A DNA stretch of 51,878 nucleotides, taken from positions 1 through 51,878 of the forward strand of contig JBOHRE010000012.1 in assembly GCA_050732635.1 (NCBI GenBank), read 5' to 3'. The notes under the pieces were generated by a model. That model worked only from the letters and a program-made list of their open reading frames with translations, searched no databases and had not been told where the DNA came from. The position numbers were made by a program, and so were the translations under genes. Below, piece by piece: positions 1-9,930 of this stretch (its first letter is position 1; each line of letters begins with the position of its first letter). Source of the DNA: JBOHRE01 sp050732635. GTDB lineage: Bacteria; Gemmatimonadota; Gemmatimonadetes; Longimicrobiales; RSA9.

Positions 1-52
1 GCGCAGGAGTCCCTGGGTGACCGGTCCGGCAGCTCGTCTGCTTTAGCCCTGA

Positions 53-101
53 AGGGGTCCACGCGGGAAGGCTCGTGACAGCGGGGCGGGGCGCGTTAGG
101 C
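53..101 (+). repeat. Dispersed intergenic repeat, copy R1
   Basis: This copy begins AGGGGTCCACGCGGG and ends GCGCGTTAGGC, with a G-rich spacer between. The same two end motifs bound copies R2 to R5. Its right end and the left end of the inverted copy R2 form a 10-bp inverted repeat (92-101 with 114-123). Confidence 0.6.
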
Positions 102-113
102 ACGCGTACGGCT

Positions 114-156
114 GCCTAACGCGGCAACGGCACCCGGCCCGCCCGCATGGACCCCT
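114..156 (-). repeat. Dispersed intergenic repeat, copy R2 (inverted)
   Basis: Read on the minus strand this copy starts AGGGGTCCATGCGGG and ends CCGCGTTAGGC, matching the ends of R1 and of the two copies near 38.6 kb. It lies head to head with R1 and in tandem with R3. Confidence 0.65.
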
Positions 157-158
157 AC

Positions 159-203
159 GGCCTAACGCCGCAGTCCATCCCGGCCGGATCGCCTGGACCC
201 CTG
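159..203 (-). repeat. Dispersed intergenic repeat, copy R3 (inverted)
   Basis: On the minus strand it starts CAGGGGTCCAGGCG and ends GGCGTTAGGCC. The first 14 bases are identical to copies R4 and R5, 38 kb away. The internal part differs, so the conserved features are the two ends and the length. Confidence 0.65.
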
Positions 204-338
204 CGGGCCGGGCTGCGCCCGGCCCGCAACCTGCAACTCGCCGAGCTTGCAACATGCAACACCGAGCGCTACCTTTCGAGTCCTCCCCCCGACAGCTCTG
301 GGCGCCGTGGCGCCATCGATCAAACCCGACCGGAACGC

Positions 339-1981
339 ATGACGCGTCCATTTCCGTTGTTGCGCTGGCTCTATCTGGGGCGAGTGGCGGTGGCGGCGGG
401 CATCTTCGCGGGCGCGCTGCTGGTGTGGCGAGACGCGCCGCCGCAGACGACGCTGCTCGCCACATTGTTGTTCGTGACGACGGCGGGCGTGACGGCGTTG
501 AGCGCGTGGTGGACGATGGCGCGTGGCAACGTTCCGGGTCAGAACTTCCTGTACGCGCAGATCGTCTTCGACACGTTGCTGGTGACGGCGGTCGTGCACC
601 TAACCGGAGCGGCGGACGCGGAGCCGAGCTCGTTCGCGCCGCTCTACGTGCTGGTGATCGCGGCGGGCGCGCTGCTGCTGCCGGCGCCGGGCGGGCTGCT
701 GATCGCCGCGCTCGCCAGCGTGCTGTATGTGGCGGACATCATCTGGCAAGGTGGCGAGCCGCCGGGAGCGGTGCTGGTGCAGGTTGGGTTGTTCGTCGGC
801 ATGGCGCTGGTGACCGGGCTGCTGGGGGATCGGCTGCGTCGAGCGGGCACGATGCTGGGGATGATCGAGTCGGAGCTGCGTCAGCTGCGGCTGGACACGG
901 GTGACATCCTGGGCGCGATCGACACGGGCGTGGTGACGGCGGACGCGAGCGGCTGCCTGGTCTACGCGAATCCTGCAGCGGAGAAGCTGCTCGGGCTGGC
1001 GCGCCGCGATTGGCTGGAGCGGCCGGTGCTGGCGGAGCTGGATCGGCGAGCGCCCGGACTGGGCGCGGTGGTGCAGCGGAGCACTGTGACGCGGGTTCCG
1101 GTGCGCGGCTTCGAGACGTGGCTGGCGAACGGCGGGCAGCGGGTGCTGGGTGTACGCACGACGGTGCTGGAGCGGCAGGGTACGCCGTGGGTGACGGCGG
1201 TGCTGCAGGACATCACCGATGGCAAGCGGCTGGAGGATCTGCACGTGCGCACGGAGCGGCTCGAGGCCGTGGCGGCGCTGTCGGCGTCGCTGGCGCACGA
1301 GATCAAGAACCCTCTGGCGTCGATCCGAAGCTCGGTCGAGCAGCTGTCGGCGGATCGGCTCGAGGCGGCGGACCGGACGACGCTCGAGGGGCTGGTCGTG
1401 AAGGAATCCGACCGTCTGAGCCGGCTGCTGTCGGATTTCATCGAGTTCAGTCGGGTCGAGATGGGCCACTCGGCGGCGGTCGATATGACGAAGGTGGTGA
1501 CCGAGGCAGTCGAGCTGGCCGAGCAGCATCCGGATGTGAGGGCGACGCCGCGTCTCGACTTCGAGCATCCGGCCACACCGGTCATGATCGATGGCGATGG
1601 CGATCTGCTGCATCGCGCCGTGTTCAATCTGGTTCTGAACGCGTTGCAACACGCCGGCGCCGACGCGGCGGTCCGGATCGAGCTCACGCGGCTGCGCGAG
1701 GAGGAGCTGCCGCAGGGCGTCGACATCGAATCGCCCATCCGGCTGCGCATCGCCGACGACGGCCCGGGCATCTCGGCACGCGACCTGCCGCGCGTCTTCG
1801 ATCCGTTCTTCACCACCAGGCGGGGCGGGACCGGGCTGGGCCTCGCTCTCGTACACCGTGCAGTCCAGGCACACAGTGGTGCGATTTTCGTCGAGGGCGC
1901 CGAGGGACGCGGCGCCACGTTCACGGTCTACCTTCCGTCGCGTGCCGAAGGCGCGTCGGACGCAGCCGCAGGCGAGCGAAC

Positions 1982-1985
<4 letters not shown>
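339..1985 (+). CDS. pilS: PilS-like membrane sensor histidine kinase
   Basis: This is a 548-residue sensor kinase. Residues about 10-165 hold roughly six hydrophobic membrane segments. A PAS-like domain follows (around residues 185-295), then a HisKA dimerisation domain with the phospho-accepting H320 in SLAHEIKNPLAS, and a HATPase_c domain with NLVLNALQH, DDGPGI and GTGLGLALVH motifs. The ATG at 339 is chosen because the translation upstream of it runs through the repeat region and has no protein-like character; GGAA lies 5 bases upstream. Six membrane segments, PAS, and a directly coupled NtrC-type partner match PilS, which in Pseudomonas controls pilin transcription through PilR. The assignment to pilus control is inferred from architecture and from the many pil genes nearby. 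Its stop overlaps the next start (ATGA). Confidence 0.8.
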
Positions 1986-3345
<1,360 letters not shown>

Positions 3346-3349
<4 letters not shown>

Positions 3350-4212
3350 CGCTCGATCCATGGAGTCCGTCGCGGGTGAGCGCGCCGAGCTCCGTCCAGG
3401 TCCCGCCGCACGGCTGGAACGACGTGCGACTCAGTCTGCTGATGCCCGTTTACAACGAGGAGCGAACCCTGCGCCTGGCCGTCGAGCGGGTGCGCGCGGT
3501 GCCGCTGCACATCGAGATCGTGTGCGTGGATGACGGCTCGTCCGACGGCAGCCGGCAGCTGCTGGCGGAGCTGGAGGCGGAGGGGCTTGTCGACCAGGTC
3601 GTGCTGCACGAGCAGAACCGCGGCAAGGGCAGCGCGATCCAGACCGCGATCCAGCACGCGAGGGGCGATGTGATGGTGATCCAGGACGCGGACCTCGAGT
3701 ACGATCCACAGGAGCTGCCGGCGCTGCTCGAGCCGATCCTGAAGGGTCAGGCCGATGCTGTGTTCGGCAGCCGGTTCCTGGGTGGACCCCACCGCGTCCT
3801 CTACTTCTGGCATTCGGTCGGCAACGCGCTGCTCACGCTGCTGTCGAACATGCTCACCGATCTCAACCTGACCGACATGGAGACCTGCTACAAGATGGTG
3901 CGCGCGGATCTCATGCGGTCGCTGCCGATCACGTCCCGCCGCTTCGGCATCGAGCCCGAGCTGACCGCGCGCCTGGCCCAGTCGCGCGCCCGCGTCTACG
4001 AGCTGCCGATCAGTTACCACGGCCGCACGTACGCGGAGGGCAAGAAAATCAGCTGGCGCGATGGCGCCGCCGCGTTCTGGCACATCGTGCGCTTCAACCT
4101 GATGGGTCCGCGCGCCGAGGTGTTCGCGGCCGGCCCGCTGCGCCTGGCGCACCCCCAGGAGCGAGCCGGCGCCGCGCCCCGCCCGGGGCAGCGAATTGTC
4201 GGCGAGCCGTGA
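3346..4212 (+). CDS. Family 2 glycosyltransferase (polyprenyl-phosphate sugar transferase-like)
   Basis: A 288-residue GT2 enzyme with a GT-A fold. Visible motifs are LLMPVYNEE (31-39), VDDGSSDGS (61-69), NRGKGSA (91-97) and the metal/nucleotide-sugar motif QDADLEYDP (113-121). No membrane segment is evident, so it resembles soluble DPM1-like enzymes that move a sugar from a nucleotide donor onto polyprenyl phosphate. Such lipid-linked sugars are the usual donors for GT39/TMTC-type membrane transferases, several of which follow in the same operon. The sugar cannot be read from sequence. The start overlaps the response-regulator stop (ATGA), so it is co-translated with the regulatory pair. Confidence 0.8.
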
Positions 4213-4269
4213 TACGGTCCGGGCACCGAAGGCGCTGCCAGGCTGCTCGACGAACAGATCGATGAACGG

Positions 4270-5100
4270 ATGAATCCGGAGCTGTTTCGGCTGCACGCCG
4301 AAGTGGAGCTGAAGCACTGGTGGTTCGTGGCGCGACGCCGGGTGGTGCGAACGCTGCTCGAGGCGGTAGTGCCGCCAGGCCGCGGCCACCTCATCGTGGA
4401 TGTCGGCTGCGGTACCGGTGCGACGCTCGGCTTTCTTGGCGATGCCTACCGCTGCGTCGGCATCGATCCCAGCCCTGACGCGATCCGGCTGGCAGCGTCT
4501 CGGTTCCCTGGCGCTCGCTTCAGCCGCGGCCATGCGCCGGACGATCTGGGTGATGACGCGAGGGACGCCGATGCGGTTCTGCTCCTCGATGTCCTCGAAC
4601 ACGTAGCCGACGACTTCGAGCTGTTCTCGCGCATTGCCGCCGAGTTGAAGCCGGGAGCTCACATCTTGTTGACCGTGCCAGCCGATCGCTCGCTGTGGAG
4701 CGAGCACGATGTCAGCTTCGGCCATTTTCGACGCTACACCGCGCCGCGGCTACGCGAGGTCTGGCGTGGCCTGCCGTTCACAGAGCGCCTGGTTTCCGGT
4801 CTCAATGCGCGCCTGTACCCGGTGGTCAAGGCGGTGCGAATGCTCAGCCGCGTGCGCGGTACGGCGTCCGGCCGGGTTGGCACCGATTTCCGTGTGGGCC
4901 CAGCGCCGGTCAACGCGGCGCTCACGTGGATCTTCGCCGGCGAAGCGTCCCGGCTGCGGCGGGCGATCAGCAACGCGAATGGTGCGTCCAGGTTGGTGTA
5001 CTCCCGCGGCGTCAGCCTGGTGGCGCTGCTGCGGCGCGAGCCCGGCGAAGTTGTGCCGCGGTCGCTGCCGGAGGCGTTGCGTGGCGAGGATGACGGGTGA
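4270..5100 (+). CDS. Class I SAM-dependent methyltransferase
   Basis: A 276-residue methyltransferase with the SAM-binding motif VDVGCGTG (43-50), an acidic residue after the second strand (GIDPS) and a motif II-like LLLDVLEHV. The N-terminal LKHWWFVARR segment is common in methyltransferases found in glycan clusters. The C-terminal third is basic and includes hydrophobic stretches. An upstream ATG at 4262 stops after three codons, so 4270 is the only plausible start. A 57-base gap separates it from the preceding GT2, the only non-overlapping junction in the operon. A role in methylating a sugar or a lipid-linked intermediate is inferred from position only. Confidence 0.78.
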   Translation: MNPELFRLHAEVELKHWWFVARRRVVRTLLEAVVPPGRGHLIVDVGCGTGATLGFLGDAYRCVGIDPSPDAIRLAASRFPGARFSRGHAPDDLGDDARDADAVLLLDVLEHVADDFELFSRIAAELKPGAHILLTVPADRSLWSEHDVSFGHFRRYTAPRLREVWRGLPFTERLVSGLNARLYPVVKAVRMLSRVRGTASGRVGTDFRVGPAPVNAALTWIFAGEASRLRRAISNANGASRLVYSRGVSLVALLRREPGEVVPRSLPEALRGEDDG

Positions 5101-7232
5101 GCGTCCGCGATCTCCTGAATGAAGCTCCCGCGGCGCCGCGTTCCGACCCGACCGATGTACCGGCGCCGCCAACGTCGCCCGTCCGGGCTCGCCGGCTCCT
5201 GACCGCCGCGCGCCGATCACTCGGACTCGCCCTGCTGCTCCTCTCGGCGCTGCCGCTTTACCGGCTGCTCGACGCACCCTCGACTGGACTGGCCGGCGCG
5301 AGCAGCGTCGAGCACGCTGCGGCCGCTTTGGGCACCATCTGGTGGGGCGCCGTACTGGTTCTGATCCCTGCGCTCCTGGCCGGGCTCTGGCTTTCCGACT
5401 CAGGCATTCGCACAACCGGTGCGCGCCTCGGCCGGCTGCTGCGCCGGCCGTCGCCGCGGGGGTTCGCCGTTGCACTCGGTCTGATGGGTGTGGCGTTGAC
5501 CGCTGCGTTTTCGTTACTCGCGCTGGATGGACGCCCGAACTTGGTAGACGGCCTGGTTCAGTCGATCCATGGCCGCTATCTCGCCGCCGGACAGCTCACC
5601 GGCCCAGCCGATGCCGCCGCGTTCTGGCAGATCCAGAACTCGGTGGTCTCACCGGCCGGCTGGGTGTCCCAGTATCCGCCTGGGCACGCTCTGCTGCTTG
5701 CGTTCGGCTGGATGGTGGGCACCCCGTGGCTGATCGGTCCGCTGCTCATGGGCGTGGCCGTCACCTTCACGAGTCTGGCGGCGGAGCGGCTGTTTCCCGA
5801 CCGGCAGCTCACGGCGCGGGTGGGTGCCTTGCTGGTCGGCCTCTCGCCCTTCCTGATCTTCCTCGCCGGCTCGTACATGAACCACGCAACCGCGGCTGCG
5901 CTTTCCGCGGCCGCCATCTGGGCGGGGCTGCGGGCTCGCGATCGCTCGTGGCGTGCGGCCGTGATAGCCGGCATGTCTCTCGGCTTGTTGTGGATCACGC
6001 GACCGCTCACGGCGGTGGCTGTAGCCGGTGTCGCTACATTCGGCGTCTGGCTGACCGGTCAGCGCCCAGCTCGTGACCACGGCTGGTGGCTCACACGTAT
6101 GGCCGCAGCTGTAGCGGGCGCCGTGCCGTTCATACTGGCCCAGGCGTGGTATAACGCCCGTGTCTTTGGCCACCCGTTCCATTTCGGCTACACGGCGGCT
6201 TCGGGTCCAGCGCACGGCCTCGGCTTTCACCTCGACCCATGGGGGAATCACTACGGTGTTCCCGAAGCGATCGGCTACGTCTCGGCGGATCTGGTTGCGC
6301 TGAGCCTGCACCTGTTCGAGGCGCCGTTTCCAGTGGTCGCCATGATCGGCGTCTTCCTGCTGACCGTCGCACGGCTCGAGCCGGGCGAGCGCGTCATCGT
6401 CGCCTGGGCGGCTCTCACGCTACTCGGCTCGGCGCTCTACTGGCACCATGACTACGTTCTGGGGCCGCGCATGTTGAGTGACGCCGCACCCGCCTGGGTG
6501 TTACTCGGCGTCACCGCCGCCGCCTGGCTCTTTCGTCGTTTACCCGAGCGTGTATCAGGCCCGCTTGCATTCTCGCCTCGGCCTGCATTCGCCGCCGCGG
6601 TCGCGGCCGCCCTCGGCGTTGGGCTGCTCTTCAATGCGCCGCAGCGGGCAATCGCGTATGCGCAGTGGCGACCGAGCATGCGCACGCAGCCGCCTGTGGT
6701 CGCGGCCCCGGCGCTGGTGTTTGTGCATGGCGGCTGGACTGGCCGCATTGGCATGACGTTGGCCGCAGCCGGAATGCGGCTCGACTCGATCGAGACGGCA
6801 TTACGACAGAACGCGACGTGCGATGTGCATCTGTTCGCGAGCGCTTACGCTGGTATCGAGCCGCTGCGAGCTGCGCCCGTCCTGGATTTCGAGCCCCGCG
6901 CGAGCGATCTGCCGCCGCAGGTCGAGCTTTCACCGGGCAACCGCATCCGCTACTGGCCCGGTGAGCAGCTGGCACCTGCGTGTGAGCGCGAAGCAGCCGC
7001 CGACCGGCGTGGCGTCATCGACCTCGCGCCCTTGCTGATGCTCGGCGACCTCCCCGGCCTGGGCGGCAACGGCGTAACGTACGTGCGCGACCTGGGTCCG
7101 GAACGCAATCGAGTGCTGGTCCAACGCTACGCCGACCGCGAAGCGTTTGTGCTGCTCAGCCGAAGCGCGGAGAGTCCGCCTGAGCTGTTGCACTACGAGC
7201 ACGGGATGCACCTGCTATGGGGAAGCAGCTGA
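5097..7232 (+). CDS. Polytopic GT-C-like membrane glycosyltransferase
   Basis: A 711-residue protein starting with GTG, its start overlapping the preceding stop. After a Pro/Ala-rich cytoplasmic tail it has roughly a dozen hydrophobic segments (from about residue 40 to 500), then a soluble C-terminal region of about 200 residues. The first extracytoplasmic loop contains VDGLVQSIHGRYLAAG and QYPPGH, resembling the acidic catalytic loop and PP-G segment of GT39/PMT-2 enzymes. It therefore probably transfers a sugar from a polyprenyl-phosphate donor on the periplasmic side. The acceptor is unknown, and assignment is weaker than for the gene at 8251 because the usual DE...HPP arrangement is modified. 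Confidence 0.65.
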   Translation: MSVRDLLNEAPAAPRSDPTDVPAPPTSPVRARRLLTAARRSLGLALLLLSALPLYRLLDAPSTGLAGASSVEHAAAALGTIWWGAVLVLIPALLAGLWLSDSGIRTTGARLGRLLRRPSPRGFAVALGLMGVALTAAFSLLALDGRPNLVDGLVQSIHGRYLAAGQLTGPADAAAFWQIQNSVVSPAGWVSQYPPGHALLLAFGWMVGTPWLIGPLLMGVAVTFTSLAAERLFPDRQLTARVGALLVGLSPFLIFLAGSYMNHATAAALSAAAIWAGLRARDRSWRAAVIAGMSLGLLWITRPLTAVAVAGVATFGVWLTGQRPARDHGWWLTRMAAAVAGAVPFILAQAWYNARVFGHPFHFGYTAASGPAHGLGFHLDPWGNHYGVPEAIGYVSADLVALSLHLFEAPFPVVAMIGVFLLTVARLEPGERVIVAWAALTLLGSALYWHHDYVLGPRMLSDAAPAWVLLGVTAAAWLFRRLPERVSGPLAFSPRPAFAAAVAAALGVGLLFNAPQRAIAYAQWRPSMRTQPPVVAAPALVFVHGGWTGRIGMTLAAAGMRLDSIETALRQNATCDVHLFASAYAGIEPLRAAPVLDFEPRASDLPPQVELSPGNRIRYWPGEQLAPACEREAAADRRGVIDLAPLLMLGDLPGLGGNGVTYVRDLGPERNRVLVQRYADREAFVLLSRSAESPPELLHYEHGMHLLWGSS

Positions 7233-8254
7233 TGAGCGCGCAGCGAACCGCCCCGCCGGCCGCGGCGCCTGACCTCTGTATTGTCGTACCGGTGTACAAC
7301 GAGGAGCAGAACCTACGGGCGTTCCACGCGGAGGTCTCCGCCGCGTTTTCCGCCTTGTCAACGTCCTACGAGTTTCTCTTCGTAGACGACGGCAGTCGCG
7401 ATCGTAGTGCCGCTGTCCTCGAGGAGCTGCGGCGCGAGGATGCGCGCGTTCGCTACATCCGGCTGTCGCGCAACTTCGGATTGCAGTCTGCCCTTTCTGC
7501 GGGGTTCGAGCACGCGCGCGGCCGCGCGATCGTCGTCATGGACGCGGATCTCCAGGACGACCCGCAGGCCCTCTCTGCCTTCGTCGCTGCCTGGCGCGCC
7601 GGCGCGGATGTGGTTTATGCGATCCGCGCCAGTCGCCGGGAGGGGTGGCTCAAGCGTGGACTGTTCAAGGGCTTCTATTGGCTCATGTCGGCCGTGGCAG
7701 AGATCCCGATTCCGCGGGACGCGGGCGCATTCGCGCTGTACGATCGGCGTGTAGTCGACGAGATCAGGCGACTGCCGGAGTCGAATCGTTATCTGCCAGG
7801 GTTGCGCGCATGGGTCGGCTTCAAGCAGGTGGGCGTTCCGGTCGACCGGCGACAGCGCCACTCGGGCTCGCCCGTGCAGTCCTTCTGGCGTCTCGTATCG
7901 CTTGCGCTGGACGGCGTTTTCGCGTTCTCGAAGGCGCCGCTCCGGCTGGCGACGCTACTCGGCTTGGTGGTCACCGGTCTGGCCGCTCTCGCGCTGCTCG
8001 TGGTCGTCTACTGGCGTTTCGTGCAGCGGTCGTTCCCGCCCGGTATCGGTCTCGCCACGATCGCGCTCTCAATGCTGTTCCTGGGCGGGGTGCAGCTTCT
8101 GGTCGTCGGCATCATTGGCGAGTACCTCGGCCGCGTCTATGACGAGGTGAAACGGCGACCGCACTATGTGGTCGCCGACGACGGCGAGCCGGCGGGTGGA
8201 GGCACCGCCGAGCCCGCCGCATCGGCGCTGGCCGACACCGGCGAGCGGACGTGA
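7232..8254 (+). CDS. Family 2 glycosyltransferase with two C-terminal TM segments (GtrB/ArnC-like)
   Basis: A 340-residue enzyme with an N-terminal GT-A domain: VVPVYNEEQN (18-27), VDDGSRDRS (51-59) and MDADLQDDP (103-111). Two hydrophobic segments follow near residues 235-257 and 270-295. This layout is that of GtrB/ArnC/DPM-type polyprenyl-phosphate hexose synthases. The ATG at 7232 is preferred because GGGGAAG lies about 6 bases upstream; an in-frame ATG at 7217 would overlap the preceding gene by 16 bases. It gives the operon a second lipid-linked sugar donor synthase, distinct from the one at 3346. Confidence 0.85.
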   Translation: MSAQRTAPPAAAPDLCIVVPVYNEEQNLRAFHAEVSAAFSALSTSYEFLFVDDGSRDRSAAVLEELRREDARVRYIRLSRNFGLQSALSAGFEHARGRAIVVMDADLQDDPQALSAFVAAWRAGADVVYAIRASRREGWLKRGLFKGFYWLMSAVAEIPIPRDAGAFALYDRRVVDEIRRLPESNRYLPGLRAWVGFKQVGVPVDRRQRHSGSPVQSFWRLVSLALDGVFAFSKAPLRLATLLGLVVTGLAALALLVVVYWRFVQRSFPPGIGLATIALSMLFLGGVQLLVVGIIGEYLGRVYDEVKRRPHYVVADDGEPAGGGTAEPAASALADTGERT

Positions 8255-9930
8255 CACTGACAGCCCTGGCCGTCCGCCGGATTCCCACCTCGCTGAAACG
8301 GCTCCGCTCACTCTGGGTCGCCGGGCTCGTGCTCGTGCTCGCCGTCGCCGGTGTCGCCATGCTCGGCGCGGCGCGGCGTACGTCGGCCACGTTCGACGAG
8401 GTGTTCATGATCGCCTCGGGTGCGCGAGGCTGGGAAATCGGCCGTTTCGACATGACGCTCGATCACCCGCCCGTCACGCAATTCCTTTACGGGCTGCCCG
8501 TTTACCTCACAGCTCCGGCATATCCTGACGAGCGCGCTCAGAACTGGGTCCTCAATCGCTTCGGTTACGGCCGCGAGCTGCTCTGGAACGCCGGGAACGA
8601 TCCCGAGCGCCTGACGCTGCTGGCGCGCGGCATGGGCATTCTGCTGGCGTTGGGCCTGGTCGTCGCCGTCGCCACCTACACCTGGCGCCGCTACGGACCG
8701 GCCGCAGGGTTTCTGGCCGGTACGCTGATCGCGTTCACACCCGACGTGCTCGCCCACGGTGCCATCGCGTACAACGACGTACCCATGGCGCTCGCCTATT
8801 TCCTCGGCGTCTGGAGCGTCGATCACGCCGCGCGCGGACCGACGCTGCGGCGCATGATCGCTGCGGCAGCGGTCTGCACGATCGCCATCGGCGTGAAATT
8901 CAGTGCGGTCGCGCTCGTGCCGGTGGCGCTGATCCTGTTCGGCATTGAGCTGGCGCTGCATCGAGGCTCCCACCTGCGCTACGTCCGTCGTGTAGCACTG
9001 CTGACGGTGCCCGCCGTGGCCGCGGCCTACCTGATTCTGGTCGCCATCTACCTGGGCGATTTCACGCTCCAGCATTTCAGGTATGGATTGGAGTTCAACG
9101 TCCGTCACGCCTCGCTCGGACATGGTGGCGTGGCTGCATGGCTGCTCGGTCGCGGGGACCCGGAAGGGTTCTGGTACTTCTTCCCGGTCGCATTCCTGTT
9201 CAAGACGCCGGCGGCCTTCCATCTACTGCTGATCATTGCGCTCCTGGGCCTGTCACGGGGCGAAGGCCATGCCGATGACGCAGCTCCGTCCAGCTTTCGA
9301 GGCCCGCGTGTGCGCGAGGCGCTGGTCTCACCGCTGCGCGCTCCGGTTGTCGGCATGCTGGTCTTCCTGGCGTTTCTGCTACGCGCGAATCTGAATATCG
9401 GATTCCGTCACGCTCTACCGGCGCTGCCCTTCGTCTGTGTCATCGTGGCGGTCGGCGCCATGCGCTTCTGGCGCACGCGGGCCGGACCGCTGCGCTGGAC
9501 CGTGCCGGGCCTGGTGGCGCTTGCCGCAGCCTCGTCACTCTCGTTCTACCCCCATTTCATCGGCTACACGAGCGAGTACGCGCCCAGCCGCGACCGGGGG
9601 TATAACATCTTCGTCGACTCGAGCCTCGACTGGGGGCAGGGCCTGATCGAGCTCAGAGACTACATGCGGGAGCAGGGCATCGAGCGCGTGTACCTTGCGT
9701 ACTTCGGGTCCGCGTTGCCGGAGGGGTACGGCATCGACTACGAGCCGCTACCCAGCTTCTTCAGGTTGCCAGAGCGAGAGCCGACGCGGCCGCCGCCGCA
9801 GCATGTCGTGATCTCCGCGACGCACCTGCGCGGCGGGTATCTGCCAACCGATCTGTACGCAGAGTTCCGTCAACGCGAGCCGGACGCCGTGCTTGCACAC
9901 AGTCTGTTCGTCTTCCGCGTACGGGATTGA
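8251..9930 (+). CDS. GT39/PMT-type membrane glycosyltransferase
   Basis: A 559-residue polytopic protein starting with GTG (overlapping the preceding stop). The first large loop carries TFDE (47-50) and DHPP (71-74), the acidic pair and HPP hallmarks of GT39/PMT-2 transferases such as ArnT and protein O-mannosyltransferases. About ten hydrophobic segments follow, and the C-terminal part is a periplasmic soluble region with a YPHFIGYTSEYAP segment. It should transfer a sugar from a polyprenyl-phosphate donor to an exported acceptor. Position between the donor synthases and the TMTC-like trio supports a shared glycosylation pathway; the acceptor is inferred to be a surface protein or glycan. 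Confidence 0.78.
   Translation: MTLTALAVRRIPTSLKRLRSLWVAGLVLVLAVAGVAMLGAARRTSATFDEVFMIASGARGWEIGRFDMTLDHPPVTQFLYGLPVYLTAPAYPDERAQNWVLNRFGYGRELLWNAGNDPERLTLLARGMGILLALGLVVAVATYTWRRYGPAAGFLAGTLIAFTPDVLAHGAIAYNDVPMALAYFLGVWSVDHAARGPTLRRMIAAAAVCTIAIGVKFSAVALVPVALILFGIELALHRGSHLRYVRRVALLTVPAVAAAYLILVAIYLGDFTLQHFRYGLEFNVRHASLGHGGVAAWLLGRGDPEGFWYFFPVAFLFKTPAAFHLLLIIALLGLSRGEGHADDAAPSSFRGPRVREALVSPLRAPVVGMLVFLAFLLRANLNIGFRHALPALPFVCVIVAVGAMRFWRTRAGPLRWTVPGLVALAAASSLSFYPHFIGYTSEYAPSRDRGYNIFVDSSLDWGQGLIELRDYMREQGIERVYLAYFGSALPEGYGIDYEPLPSFFRLPEREPTRPPPQHVVISATHLRGGYLPTDLYAEFRQREPDAVLAHSLFVFRVRD

Larger units (their letters stand above)
1..338. other. Gene-poor left edge with repeat copies
   Basis: No complete gene is supported here. 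A reading frame open from the window edge stops at 44-46 and another at 76-78. Either could be the tail of an upstream gene, but neither fragment is recognisable. From 53 to about 204 the sequence consists mostly of three copies of a roughly 45-base repeat, described separately. The remainder up to 338 is the leader of the pilS-like gene, and I see no convincing promoter in it. Confidence 0.5.

Noticed and set aside
93..166. GTTAGGC and GCCTAAC resemble the core sites of integron attC recombination sites.
   Set aside because: In attC the order is GCCTAAC...GTTAGGC within one imperfect palindrome. Here the order is GTTAGGC then GCCTAAC twice, the tandem copies at 38.6 kb have only GTTAGG ends, and there is no integrase or cassette-like gene.
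600..1874. A 424-codon antisense frame over the histidine kinase gene.
   Set aside because: Rich in Arg, Gln and His with no domain pattern; the kinase domains on the plus strand are clear.
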